Below, piece by piece: positions 8,874 through 16,080 of a DNA stretch of 64,000 bases; the stretch's first letter is position 1; every line of letters begins with the position of its first letter. A program made the translations under genes and the position numbers. This stretch comes from Parvularculaceae bacterium (GTDB taxonomy: Bacteria; Pseudomonadota; Alphaproteobacteria; Caulobacterales; Parvularculaceae). The notes beneath the pieces were generated by a model. The model did not search any database and was not told the DNA's origin. It was given only the letters and a program-made list of their open reading frames with translations. Location: NCBI GenBank assembly GCA_020446945.1, contig JAGRDS010000013.1, positions 1-64,000 on the forward strand, in the 5' to 3' direction.

Positions 8874-9362
8874 ATGAAGAATATTTTTCTGGCAGGCGTC
8901 GCCGCAGGCGCGCTCGCGATTTCCGCCGCCGTTGCAAATCCGGCTGAAAAGACCGCATCCGGACCTGTTTATGAACCGTCACAAGCCGCGCAAATGATCG
9001 CTCCGGTCGCTGTTACGACGAAAGAAGACTCCGCGCTGCTCGCCGAACAGCAATTTGCGGCGGCGGATTCAAACGCCGATGGTTCAATAGATGCGCATGA
9101 ATTCGCCGCATTCGTCGCTGACGCCGCCAAAGCGAGCGCCGGCCTTCCCAGCGCGCCCGACGATAATTCAGCGACGGCCGACGAGGCTTTTAAGGCGATC
9201 GCAAAAGACGACATGAAAATCAGCAAAGAAGAACTTGTCGAAGCACGCGCTCAAAGCTTTAAAGCGGCCGACGCTGATGGCGACAAAGCGCTCGACGCGC
9301 TTGAGCAACAGCGCTTCGCCTCACTTGTCGCGGCGAAACCGGACCAATCCGGCGAACACTAA
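8874..9362 (+). CDS. Exported EF-hand domain protein
   Basis: 162 residues; the start at 8874 has AAGGGAGA seven bases upstream and opens a signal peptide (MKNIFLAGVAAGALAISAAV). The mature protein carries EF-hand-type calcium loops: DSNADGSIDAHE (near residues 63-74) and DADGDKALDALE (near residues 135-146), each with acidic residues at the first, third, fifth and last positions; the region between, around DDMKISKEEL, looks like a degenerate hand. It is most likely a periplasmic calcium-binding protein. Function unknown; no operon partner. Confidence 0.8.
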   Translation: MKNIFLAGVAAGALAISAAVANPAEKTASGPVYEPSQAAQMIAPVAVTTKEDSALLAEQQFAAADSNADGSIDAHEFAAFVADAAKASAGLPSAPDDNSATADEAFKAIAKDDMKISKEELVEARAQSFKAADADGDKALDALEQQRFASLVAAKPDQSGEH

Positions 9363-9389
9363 CCCCAGGCGCGCACCCCCCGTCGCGCT

Positions 9390-9425
9390 GAGCAGGTTTC
9401 GCGCGCCTGAGCGCGAAACCTGCTC
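9390..9425. terminator. 15-bp perfect hairpin after the EF-hand gene
   Basis: GAGCAGGTTTCGCGC at 9390-9404 is perfectly complementary to 9411-9425, with a six-base loop GCCTGA. It begins 28 bases after the EF-hand stop codon and lies between convergent genes. Neither side has a long T-run, so it is a strong RNA hairpin that may mark the 3' end of the EF-hand mRNA, possibly acting together with the next hairpin. Confidence 0.5.
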
Positions 9426-9431
9426 CCCCTG

Positions 9432-9473
9432 AAAAAAATGCGGCGAGGCGTTGCGTTGTATCGCCTTCGCCGC
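9432..9473 (-). terminator. Rho-independent terminator of the infA-maf-RNase G-yacG operon
   Basis: On the minus strand the stem GCGGCG-aa-GGCG pairs with CGCC-t-CGCCGC (plus coordinates 9462-9473 and 9440-9450) and is followed by seven T (the A7 run at 9432-9438). On the plus strand the same stem is followed by CTTTT, so it may also work for the EF-hand gene. It is the most canonical terminator of three hairpins packed between 9390 and 9510. Confidence 0.7.
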
Positions 9474-9479
9474 CTTTTA

Positions 9480-9510
9480 AGGCCCGTCCCTGCGTATTCG
9501 GGACGGGCCT
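9480..9510. terminator. 11-bp hairpin overlapping the yacG stop codon
   Basis: AGGCCCGTCCC (9480-9490) pairs perfectly with GGGACGGGCCT (9500-9510) around a nine-base loop. The stem includes the last bases of yacG, so on the minus strand it forms as translation ends, just ahead of the T-rich terminator at 9432-9473. On the plus strand it is followed by ATTCTT. Confidence 0.5.
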
Positions 9511-9709
9511 ATTCTTCGTTAAGGTCGCGGTCATCCGCGCCTTCAACAGCAGGGATCGCGTAGTCGCCTGCAAGCCAGCGATGAAGATCGACATCCGCAC
9601 AGCGCTTGGAGCAAAACGGTTTGTAGGCCTGCGTCGCCGCCTTTTTGCAGACAGGACACGACGCTGAACTCGAATTGTCATTGACGGCGGTTTTATTCGG
9701 CGATGTCAT
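9509..9709 (-). CDS. yacG: DNA gyrase inhibitor YacG (zinc-binding)
   Basis: 66 residues with the family zinc ligands CPVC and CSKRC (C-x2-C ... C-x3-C). In Escherichia coli YacG binds GyrB and inhibits gyrase. The start overlaps the end of the RNase G-like gene by 17 bases, so the two are translationally linked, and the gene is the last of the operon infA-maf-RNase G-yacG, an order common in alphaproteobacteria. The C-terminal tail is acidic and probably disordered. Confidence 0.93.
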   Translation of the reverse strand: MTSPNKTAVNDNSSSASCPVCKKAATQAYKPFCSKRCADVDLHRWLAGDYAIPAVEGADDRDLNEE

Positions 9710-10907
9710 AAGCTCCAGACTTCAACGTTTCGCTTCTGATTATATCAAATCGCGCACTGAACTTGTCCGCGATGCGCGCGCGCCATTGCGGGCGGTCGTG
9801 TTCGAGATACTCGAACATATCCGCGGCGACGATCAAGCGCGGGCGCAAAGCGGGTTGTGTGCGGAGCGCGCGTTCGAGCGCGCGAATTCCCGCTTTCGCA
9901 GACCAGTCGAGCGTAAACCGCCGCCCGCATACCGGCCATCCCTCCCCGACGGGTTCGCTCGCCTGTTCAAGAAGCGTCTGGCGCTCGCGCGGCAACGTGA
10001 AATCGGCGAGCCCATCCGGCGCGACCCGTCCGAATCGCGCTCGATCAATCCCTTTCAGCCTGTCTTTCAACAATCGGGCGAGCGATTCGCGCGCGCCGGC
10101 GCCCCCGGGCGGCAGAAAGTCGATGACGACGCGGCCACCGATCGATCGGCGAGATATTTCGGTCATAATCCGATCCAGCGCGAGCGCATTCGTTTTTTCA
10201 TTGAGCCGCGCGCCGGAGCGAGCGACGGCGGCGGCGCTGTCGATGTCGATCATCGCGCCGGCGGCCGTTTCCTGAATTCGCACGCGCGCCCCTCCCGTCA
10301 GTTCGACCGAAGCGCAAAGGCTTTCTTCGATCACGCAATCGATATTTTCTAAAGCGAAGGGCGCCTGCGTCAGTTTCGTGCGCTCAAATCCGCTGGCGTT
10401 TATCAGCATTTTCGCGCTTGGATCGTCGATGGCGATCTCGACATCGCCCTTGTCGGCCCCCGTTGCGCAGGAGAAAAACGCACAGAGCGCGGCATCGCGC
10501 CGCTCGCCGATCTCGCCGCGCGCGCCGTTCGCCGCTTTGCTTTCAATGTCCGCAATCGCCGCGCTTGACAGTCCTTTTCGCCAATCGGAAGACAAAACGG
10601 CGCCCTTTCCGTCAATCGGCGGACGGCGAATGCGGAACACACCATGAGCGCCTTCAACAGGCGGCGCGGCGTTTTTACCGAGCGGCAGGAATGCGTCATC
10701 GCCGGCGCCGATATCGACAAACGCTGCATTGAGCGCCTTCGATACGGATTTAATGCGGCCCGCGAAAACATCCCCTGGCGATGGCGAACGCGGCAGGTGT
10801 TCGTCGCCGCGCGCCGGTCCGAACCAGAAATGCGTAACGACGCCGCGATCTAGGAACGCCGCGCGCGTTTCGGCCGCACCGCATTCGATCAGCATTCGCC
10901 GCGTCAC
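9693..10907 (-). CDS. rng: Ribonuclease E/G family protein
   Basis: 404 residues, shorter than classical RNase G (about 490). The likely start is the GTG at 10907, giving MTRRMLIECGAAETRAAFLD, which matches the family N-terminus; it overlaps the maf stop by four bases (GTGA). An S1-like start (GDVFAGRIKSVSKALNAAFVDIG) is followed by a catalytic-like region (GAMIDIDSAAA, GRVVIDFLPP), where Asp residues would bind magnesium. The cysteine pair for the zinc link is not obvious, and sequence conservation is low, so catalysis is uncertain. This smaller paralogue regularly sits between maf and yacG in alphaproteobacteria; the full RNase E is encoded at 56.7 kb. Confidence 0.82.
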   Translation of the reverse strand: MTRRMLIECGAAETRAAFLDRGVVTHFWFGPARGDEHLPRSPSPGDVFAGRIKSVSKALNAAFVDIGAGDDAFLPLGKNAAPPVEGAHGVFRIRRPPIDGKGAVLSSDWRKGLSSAAIADIESKAANGARGEIGERRDAALCAFFSCATGADKGDVEIAIDDPSAKMLINASGFERTKLTQAPFALENIDCVIEESLCASVELTGGARVRIQETAAGAMIDIDSAAAVARSGARLNEKTNALALDRIMTEISRRSIGGRVVIDFLPPGGAGARESLARLLKDRLKGIDRARFGRVAPDGLADFTLPRERQTLLEQASEPVGEGWPVCGRRFTLDWSAKAGIRALERALRTQPALRPRLIVAADMFEYLEHDRPQWRARIADKFSARFDIIRSETLKSGAYDIAE

Positions 10908-11488
10908 GGCGCGCGCCAGCCGGCGCCCTTCAGAAGGTTCGCCGTTTCATAAAGCGGCAGGCCGACAATGTTGGAATATGACCCGATAATCGAAACGACA
11001 TGTTTCGCGAATATTCCCTGTATAGCGTAACCGCCCGCTTTGCCGTTCCATTCCTGAGACGCGAGATAGGCGTCAATGTCTTGCGCCTCAAGGCGCGCGA
11101 CTTTAACGCGCGACTGGACGACGCGCGCACGCACCTCTTCGCCCGGCCCGGCCAGAATGACCGCAGACCACACGCGATGCGACCGGCCGGATAACAGCGA
11201 AAGGAAACGGCGCGCCGTTTCTTCATCTTCCGCTTTTCCGAGAATTCGCCGCCCGCATGCGACGGCCGTGTCGGCGGCTAGGACGAGCGCGCCGTCTCGC
11301 CCCGCCGCAACAGCCGCCGCCTTTGCGCGCGCCACGCGCTCGACATAGGCGGGCGCAAGCTCTTGCGGCTTTACGCTTTCATCCGCGTTTGCGGCGACCA
11401 CGGCGCCGGGTTCAACGCCGATCTGGCGAAGCAAATCGAGCCGGCGCGGCGACGCGCTGGCAAGCACCAATCTCGCCGGCGCGGCCAT
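10904..11488 (-). CDS. maf: Maf-like nucleoside triphosphate pyrophosphatase
   Basis: 194 residues. Family signatures are the N-terminal LVLASASPRRLDLLRQIG, the DESVKP segment, VLAADTAVACGRRILGKAED with its metal-binding Asp, and YAIQGIFAKHVVSIIGSYSN near the end. Maf proteins hydrolyse dTTP, UTP or modified nucleotides and influence division. It lies five bases after infA and overlaps the RNase G-like gene, so all four genes probably share one mRNA. Confidence 0.95.
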   Translation of the reverse strand: MAAPARLVLASASPRRLDLLRQIGVEPGAVVAANADESVKPQELAPAYVERVARAKAAAVAAGRDGALVLAADTAVACGRRILGKAEDEETARRFLSLLSGRSHRVWSAVILAGPGEEVRARVVQSRVKVARLEAQDIDAYLASQEWNGKAGGYAIQGIFAKHVVSIIGSYSNIVGLPLYETANLLKGAGWRAP

Positions 11489-11493
11489 CGGTT

Positions 11494-11712
11494 TTATTTG
11501 AAGCGGAAAGTGATCCGGCCCTTGGTCAGATCATAGGGCGTCATTTCAACAAGAACCTTGTCGCCCGCGAGTACGCGGATGCGGTTCTTGCGCATCTTGC
11601 CGGCCGTATGAGCGATAATCTCGTGCCCCTGATCGAGTTTGACGCGAAAGGTCGCGTTCGGCAGGAGTTCCTCAACGGTCCCCTCAAATTCTAATAGTTC
11701 TTCCTTCGCCAT
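11494..11712 (-). CDS. infA: Translation initiation factor IF-1
   Basis: 72 residues, the exact family length, with the OB-fold sequence [19 protein letters not shown], the [20 protein letters not shown] core and GRITFRFK at the end. IF-1 binds the ribosomal A site during initiation. The start codon is preceded on the minus strand by GAGGAGCC, and its leader contains a hairpin at 11725-11758. It heads the infA-maf-RNase G-yacG operon. Confidence 0.98.
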   Translation of the reverse strand: MAKEELLEFEGTVEELLPNATFRVKLDQGHEIIAHTAGKMRKNRIRVLAGDKVLVEMTPYDLTKGRITFRFK

Positions 11713-11724
11713 AGGCTCCTCGGG

Positions 11725-11758
11725 TCGGGCGATCCCCCCCTCCTTCGGGGGCGCCCGA
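11725..11758 (-). promoter_or_regulatory. Hairpin in the infA leader
   Basis: TCGGGCG (11725-11731) pairs with CGCCCGA (11752-11758), and an inner run of C (11736-11740) pairs with G (11747-11751), leaving a bulge on one side. It lies between the phosphatase stop and the infA start on the minus strand. The loop region of the minus-strand RNA reads GAAGGAGG, itself purine-rich like a ribosome binding site. It could be an attenuator or a processing site; no U-run follows. Confidence 0.35.
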
Positions 11759-11817
11759 ACCTCGGGCTTTCACGGATCTTGGAATTCGCCGGAAAATGGT
11801 CGCGCCGGCCGCCAAAA

Positions 11818-12243
11818 TCAAGGTTTTTCATAAAGGCCGGGAAAGCGGACCTGAATGCGGGCGCGCAAATCATCACGCACCGCGCGATAGGCGTTCAAGA
11901 GCGCCTCTCTCCCGCCGATTGCGTCGCTTGGATTGTCGATCGGCCAATACTCGATTTTCTCGCGCGCCATGCTCCGCCGCAATTCGCCGGCCGCCTCGGG
12001 GGTCAGCGCGATTACGAGGTCGAAAGAATCGAGCCGGGTATCGGTGATCGCCTTGGGCTCATAGTCGCCGAGAATCATGCCGGCCTCGCCCAATACCGCG
12101 CCGATAAACGGGTCGAGGCCGCCCTCATAGACGCCGGCGGAATCGACCCGCATTTTTCCGCGCGCATCATGCTCCAGGATCGCCGCCGCCATGGGAGAGC
12201 GCACCGAATTCATATTGCAGACGAACAGGACTGACTTGATCAT
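11818..12243 (-). CDS. Low molecular weight protein tyrosine phosphatase / arsenate reductase-like protein
   Basis: 141 residues. The N-terminal P-loop CNMNSVRSPMA gives the C-x5-R-S signature of the low molecular weight phosphatase fold shared with thioredoxin-linked ArsC. The general acid Asp region would be in WPIDNPSDA. The phosphatase and arsenate reductase roles cannot be told apart here; no ars genes are adjacent. The gene follows the UPF0262 gene after seven bases and precedes infA, a conserved order in alphaproteobacteria, so a general signalling or housekeeping role is more likely than arsenic resistance. Confidence 0.85.
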   Translation of the reverse strand: MIKSVLFVCNMNSVRSPMAAAILEHDARGKMRVDSAGVYEGGLDPFIGAVLGEAGMILGDYEPKAITDTRLDSFDLVIALTPEAAGELRRSMAREKIEYWPIDNPSDAIGGREALLNAYRAVRDDLRARIQVRFPGLYEKP

Positions 12244-12250
12244 TCGGCGT

Positions 12251-12796
12251 CTATCTCATGTAAAAACTGCAAATAAGCGTGAAAAGGCGTCGCGCCGTGT
12301 TGAGATCCAGATTGATTTTGTCGTTCAGGCGCTCGCGAAGGATATCCGATCCTTCGTTGTGAAGGGATCGCCGCGCCATATCGATCGTCTCAATCTGCGC
12401 CGGCGCCGCGGTGCGAATGGCGTCATAATAGCTTTCGCACAGCATAAAGTAATCTTTGATGATCTTGCGAAACGGCGTCATCGACAGATGCACCTGTCCG
12501 AGCGCTTCGCCGCCGGTATTTGCGCCGCCATGGCGACGCACATCGAATACGAGGCGATTTTCGACATAGGAAAGATAGAGTTCGAACGGCCCTTCGCCGG
12601 CGCCCACCGGTTCGAAAAAATTCTCCTCAAGGAGATCGTAGATCGCGACCTTGCGCTCGTGCTCGATATCGGCGGTCGCGCGGGCGAGACTGCGCTCATC
12701 GAGGTCGATATGCGCAATGCGTCGATTCCCGATCTGGTTCTCGCCGTCGTCAGACACGTTCCGTTCCGTTGCAAAGCCGGCATCCGTCATAGGCAT
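12251..12796 (-). CDS. UPF0262 family protein
   Basis: 181 residues matching the alphaproteobacterial UPF0262 family: IAHIDLDERSLARATADIEHER near residue 27, then ERKVAIYDLLEENFFEP and FRKIIKDYFMLCESYYDAI. No function is known. It is soluble, without signal or membrane segments. In relatives hisD usually lies directly upstream; here the upstream neighbour is a DUF481 gene on the other strand. It is seven bases from the phosphatase gene and probably co-transcribed. Confidence 0.88.
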   Translation of the reverse strand: MPMTDAGFATERNVSDDGENQIGNRRIAHIDLDERSLARATADIEHERKVAIYDLLEENFFEPVGAGEGPFELYLSYVENRLVFDVRRHGGANTGGEALGQVHLSMTPFRKIIKDYFMLCESYYDAIRTAAPAQIETIDMARRSLHNEGSDILRERLNDKINLDLNTARRLFTLICSFYMR

Positions 12797-12902
12797 TCGC
12801 GCCTCGTCAGGAAAGGCGGTTGTGAACCTATCGCCGAATCCCGTTAGCCCGGCGCGGCGAATTCATCACTTCCGCAGGGAAAATGCGTCGAAAGGACCAG
12901 AA

Positions 12903-13868
12903 ATGAACCGGTTTATCCTCGCCGGGTGCGTATCAATCGTCGCCGCGCCCTCATTCGCCGAAGAGGCTGAAACCCCGACCGGCCTCGCCGCCGCGTTAAT
13001 CGAGGCGGCCGCGCAGACCGGCGATGCGTCCCAAATCTCGGCCGTCGCGAATGCAGCCAGGGAAGTATTTGCGGACGACGCCGATGCGATCGACGCCTTC
13101 GCCGCGGCGAAGATCGCCGCCCTCGTCCCGCCCGAAACGACCCCCGGGCCGAATTCCGAGACTGCGCCGGACATGACGGCGGCGGCCGAGGCCGAAATAC
13201 CCGCCGCCGCGCCGGAACGAAAATCCGCCTCCTGGTCAGGTAAAATGGCGGCGTCCGCCGTGCTTGCAAACGGCAATTCCGAAAATATGGCCGTTGGGCT
13301 GCTTCTCGACGCGCGCCGCGAAAACGGACAATTGGCGCATAACATAGACGGATATATCGATTACGGGCGTTCGGACGGCGTCCAGAATCTGAAACGCTGG
13401 GGCGGCGCCTACCAGCTCGATTACAAATTCAGCGATCGCGCTTTCGCCTATGGCCGCATATCCTACGACGAAGATCAATTCTCCGGGTTCGACTATCGCC
13501 TATTCGCCGGCGCCGGCGCCGGATATTTCCTCGCCCAATCGGATATGCTGAAATGGAAAATCGAAGGCGGGCCTGGATATCAATATTCACCGGTCGACGA
13601 TACGCGCCAGGTCCAGAAGGAACTCGCGCTTTACGGCGGGACCGAGCTCGACTGGACGATTCGCGAAGGGTTGATATTTGAACAGGACGTCAAAATCGTC
13701 TGGACCGAACCGACGACGACAATCGTTTCATTGACTGGCCTGTCTGCGGCCCTGACAGAAAAACTCGCCGCCGGGATCGCCTATGAATATCGCTATGAGA
13801 CGAGCCCGCCGCCCGGCAGGAAAAACACCGACACGGTCTTTAAGGCCAATATCAGCCTTGGATTTTAA
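12903..13868 (+). CDS. DUF481 family outer membrane protein
   Basis: 321 residues with a signal peptide (MNRFILAGCVSIVAAPSFAE). The ATG at 12903 has an AAAGGACC ribosome binding site. After an Ala/Glu-rich linker (residues about 20-100) comes the DUF481 beta-barrel, recognisable by WSGKMAASAVLANGNSE, YQLDYKFSDRAFAYGRISYDEDQFSGFDYR and the end in an aromatic residue (NISLGF), as for BamA-inserted proteins. The related E. coli YdiY is described as salt-induced, but its role is unknown. The gene interrupts, on the opposite strand, a block that is otherwise all on the minus strand. Its end overlaps the DUF2948 gene end by four bases. Confidence 0.85.
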   Translation: MNRFILAGCVSIVAAPSFAEEAETPTGLAAALIEAAAQTGDASQISAVANAAREVFADDADAIDAFAAAKIAALVPPETTPGPNSETAPDMTAAAEAEIPAAAPERKSASWSGKMAASAVLANGNSENMAVGLLLDARRENGQLAHNIDGYIDYGRSDGVQNLKRWGGAYQLDYKFSDRAFAYGRISYDEDQFSGFDYRLFAGAGAGYFLAQSDMLKWKIEGGPGYQYSPVDDTRQVQKELALYGGTELDWTIREGLIFEQDVKIVWTEPTTTIVSLTGLSAALTEKLAAGIAYEYRYETSPPPGRKNTDTVFKANISLGF

Positions 13869-14317
13869 GTATCGTGATCCGGCCGGGCCTGCGTCGGCCA
13901 TGGCGCTGTGATATCGGCGGCCTGCGCATTCAGGCTCTCGACCTCAAGGCGGATCGCGCCGCCGCCGGCGAAATCGAGCCTGACGGCGCCGGCGCCATCG
14001 GCGCCGGCGTCAAACCGGATCGCAAGCAATTCGACGACGCCGTCTTTCGCATCGGGCCGCAAATTCAACTGCTGCGCGGAAACTACGTCATCGAAATGAC
14101 ATCCCGCACGTACGCGCAAATACGGCCCGCGCTTTTTTCCGTCAGCGTTCTCCCAGATGAACCGGTTGGCGACGAAGGCGAACCGGCGTCGGTGCGGAAG
14201 ATATGCGAAATCCCCGATTTTAGCGATCGCGTCCTGAAGGACGCTGGACAGGACGTTGAGATCATCCGCATCCTCGACCATCAATCGAAGCGGCCTGTAG
14301 CCGTGTCGCTCCGTCAT
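13865..14317 (-). CDS. DUF2948 family protein
   Basis: 150 residues. ATG at 14317 overlaps the murA stop by one base (TGATG). The sequence PLRLMVEDADDLNVLSSVLQDA followed by YLPHRRRFAFVANRFIWE is typical of DUF2948, a small alphaproteobacterial family of unknown function that is normally translated directly after murA and before hisD. No catalytic motif is apparent. Co-transcription with murA is nearly certain from the overlap. Confidence 0.88.
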   Translation of the reverse strand: MTERHGYRPLRLMVEDADDLNVLSSVLQDAIAKIGDFAYLPHRRRFAFVANRFIWENADGKKRGPYLRVRAGCHFDDVVSAQQLNLRPDAKDGVVELLAIRFDAGADGAGAVRLDFAGGGAIRLEVESLNAQAADITAPWPTQARPDHDT

Positions 14318-15579
14318 CAATCGCCCTTCACGCGCTCGATCAGCGCTCCGCAGTGGCTGAGTTTTTCTTCGAGTCGTTCAAAGCCGCGGTCAAGATGATA
14401 AACGCGGTTGATGATCGTCTGGCCTTCCGCACCGAGGCCGGCGAGAACCAGGCTCATCGACGCCCTGAGATCGGTCGCCATCACCGGCGCGCCTTTCAGC
14501 TTTTTCACACCGCGCACCGTCGCGCTTTGACCATCGACGGAAATATTCGCGCCCATGCGCGCGAGTTCCGGCGCATGCATGAAGCGGTTTTCAAAAATCG
14601 TCTCCTTGATGACGGAAACGCCGTCCGCCATTGTCATCAACGCCATGAACTGCGCCTGGAGATCAGTGAAGAATCCCGGATAGGGCTGCGTCACGATATT
14701 GACCGAACGACACCGATCGAGCACGCGCTTCACCCTCACGCCGCCGTCTTCTTCCTTCAGGTCGAGCCCTGCCTCCGCCAAAACGCCGGCGGCCGCACCA
14801 AGTAGATCGAGCCTGCCGTTGCGAAGGAAAAGCTCGCCCCCGGCCGCGCCTACGGCCATCGCGTAAGATCCGAACTCAATCCTGTCCGGCACGACCAGAT
14901 GACGAGCGCCAGATAGGCGATCAACGCCGGTTATGCGGATTGTCGAATGTCCCGCATTCGTCACATTCGCGCCCATCGCGTTCAGGCAATCGGCGAGATC
15001 GACGATTTCGGGTTCACGCGCCGCATTTTTCAATACGGTTTCGCCCTTTGCGAGCGCGGCGGCGAGCATCGCATGTTCCGTCGCGCCGACCGAAACGAAC
15101 GGGAATTCGATCGTTGCGCCGTGCAGCCCGTCGCGCGCCAAGGCGATGACGTATCCTTCGTCGAGTTCGATTTCGGCGCCCATCGCCGCAAGCGCCTTCA
15201 AATGAAGGTCGACAGGTCGCGCGCCGATGGCGCACCCGCCGGGCAGCGATACGCGCGCCTTCCCCTCCCGCGCGAGCAAAGGGCCAAGCACGTTGAAAGA
15301 CGCGCGCATCTTTCGCACGAGGTCATACGGCGCCTCGGTCGATTTGATCGTCCCCGCTCTAAGCGTCAGCGTCGCGCCGTCAAAATTGATTTCAACGCCA
15401 TGTTGCGCGAGCAGCTTCAGCAACATATCTACATCGGCGAGACGCGGCGTGTTCTCGATGACGAGCGGCTCGTCCGTCAAAAGCGCGGCGGCCATCAGCT
15501 TGAGCGCCGAATTCTTCGCACCGCTGATGGCGATCTCGCCGAAAAGCGGCCTGCCGCCGATAATCGCCAGCCTGTCCAT
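14317..15579 (-). CDS. murA: UDP-N-acetylglucosamine 1-carboxyvinyltransferase MurA
   Basis: 420 residues, the normal length. MurA transfers enolpyruvyl from phosphoenolpyruvate to UDP-GlcNAc, the first committed step of peptidoglycan synthesis. Features: [20 protein letters not shown] at the N-terminus with the conserved Lys, the catalytic cysteine in [16 protein letters not shown] (the fosfomycin target), and the C-terminal GFERLEEKL. The start immediately follows the stop of a 65-residue gene, and the stop overlaps DUF2948, giving a three-gene unit. Confidence 0.98.
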   Translation of the reverse strand: MDRLAIIGGRPLFGEIAISGAKNSALKLMAAALLTDEPLVIENTPRLADVDMLLKLLAQHGVEINFDGATLTLRAGTIKSTEAPYDLVRKMRASFNVLGPLLAREGKARVSLPGGCAIGARPVDLHLKALAAMGAEIELDEGYVIALARDGLHGATIEFPFVSVGATEHAMLAAALAKGETVLKNAAREPEIVDLADCLNAMGANVTNAGHSTIRITGVDRLSGARHLVVPDRIEFGSYAMAVGAAGGELFLRNGRLDLLGAAAGVLAEAGLDLKEEDGGVRVKRVLDRCRSVNIVTQPYPGFFTDLQAQFMALMTMADGVSVIKETIFENRFMHAPELARMGANISVDGQSATVRGVKKLKGAPVMATDLRASMSLVLAGLGAEGQTIINRVYHLDRGFERLEEKLSHCGALIERVKGD

Positions 15580-15777
15580 TCAATCCGTTTCCTTGCAGTC
15601 GGTTTTGTCAGCGCGCGCCGTTTTGCGCCGACGCAGATTTTCGCGCAGCGCGGCAGCCAGCCGCGCTTCACGTTTTTCCCATCCGCCTTTCGCCGGGCCC
15701 GGCGCCTTTTTCAAGGCTTCCTTCGGGCTGTTTTGCGCATTTTCGGCCGTATCCGTGGGCCGCTTGTCTTCCTGCAT
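15580..15777 (-). CDS. Small basic protein of unknown function preceding murA
   Basis: 65 residues starting at ATG 15777; an in-frame TTG at 15813 is less likely. The C-terminal half (EKREARLAAALRENLRRRKT) matches small alphaproteobacterial proteins that commonly precede murA. It is highly charged, probably helical, with no signal peptide. Its stop codon directly abuts the murA start, so it is translationally linked. Function unknown. Confidence 0.65.
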   Translation of the reverse strand: MQEDKRPTDTAENAQNSPKEALKKAPGPAKGGWEKREARLAAALRENLRRRKTARADKTDCKETD

Positions 15778-15925
15778 GGCGCGCGACCTTAGGGGCGCAG
15801 GCCGAGGGGTCAAGCCAGAGCGCGGCGGCTGACCTTGGGCCGGCGCCGGAATTTTCGCCCCGCCTTTTCATTCAGGCATCACCGGGCTATATCGCCGCCT
15901 CCGCCGGCGGCCGCCGCCGGCGCGG

Positions 15926-16000
<75 letters not shown>

Positions 16001-16080
16001 TTTTCCCTATCTCGCGCCAATTCGCTTCGCTCATGGCTCTGATGGGGCGCGCTGGCCGCGCGGGGCCCGATCGGGCGCCC

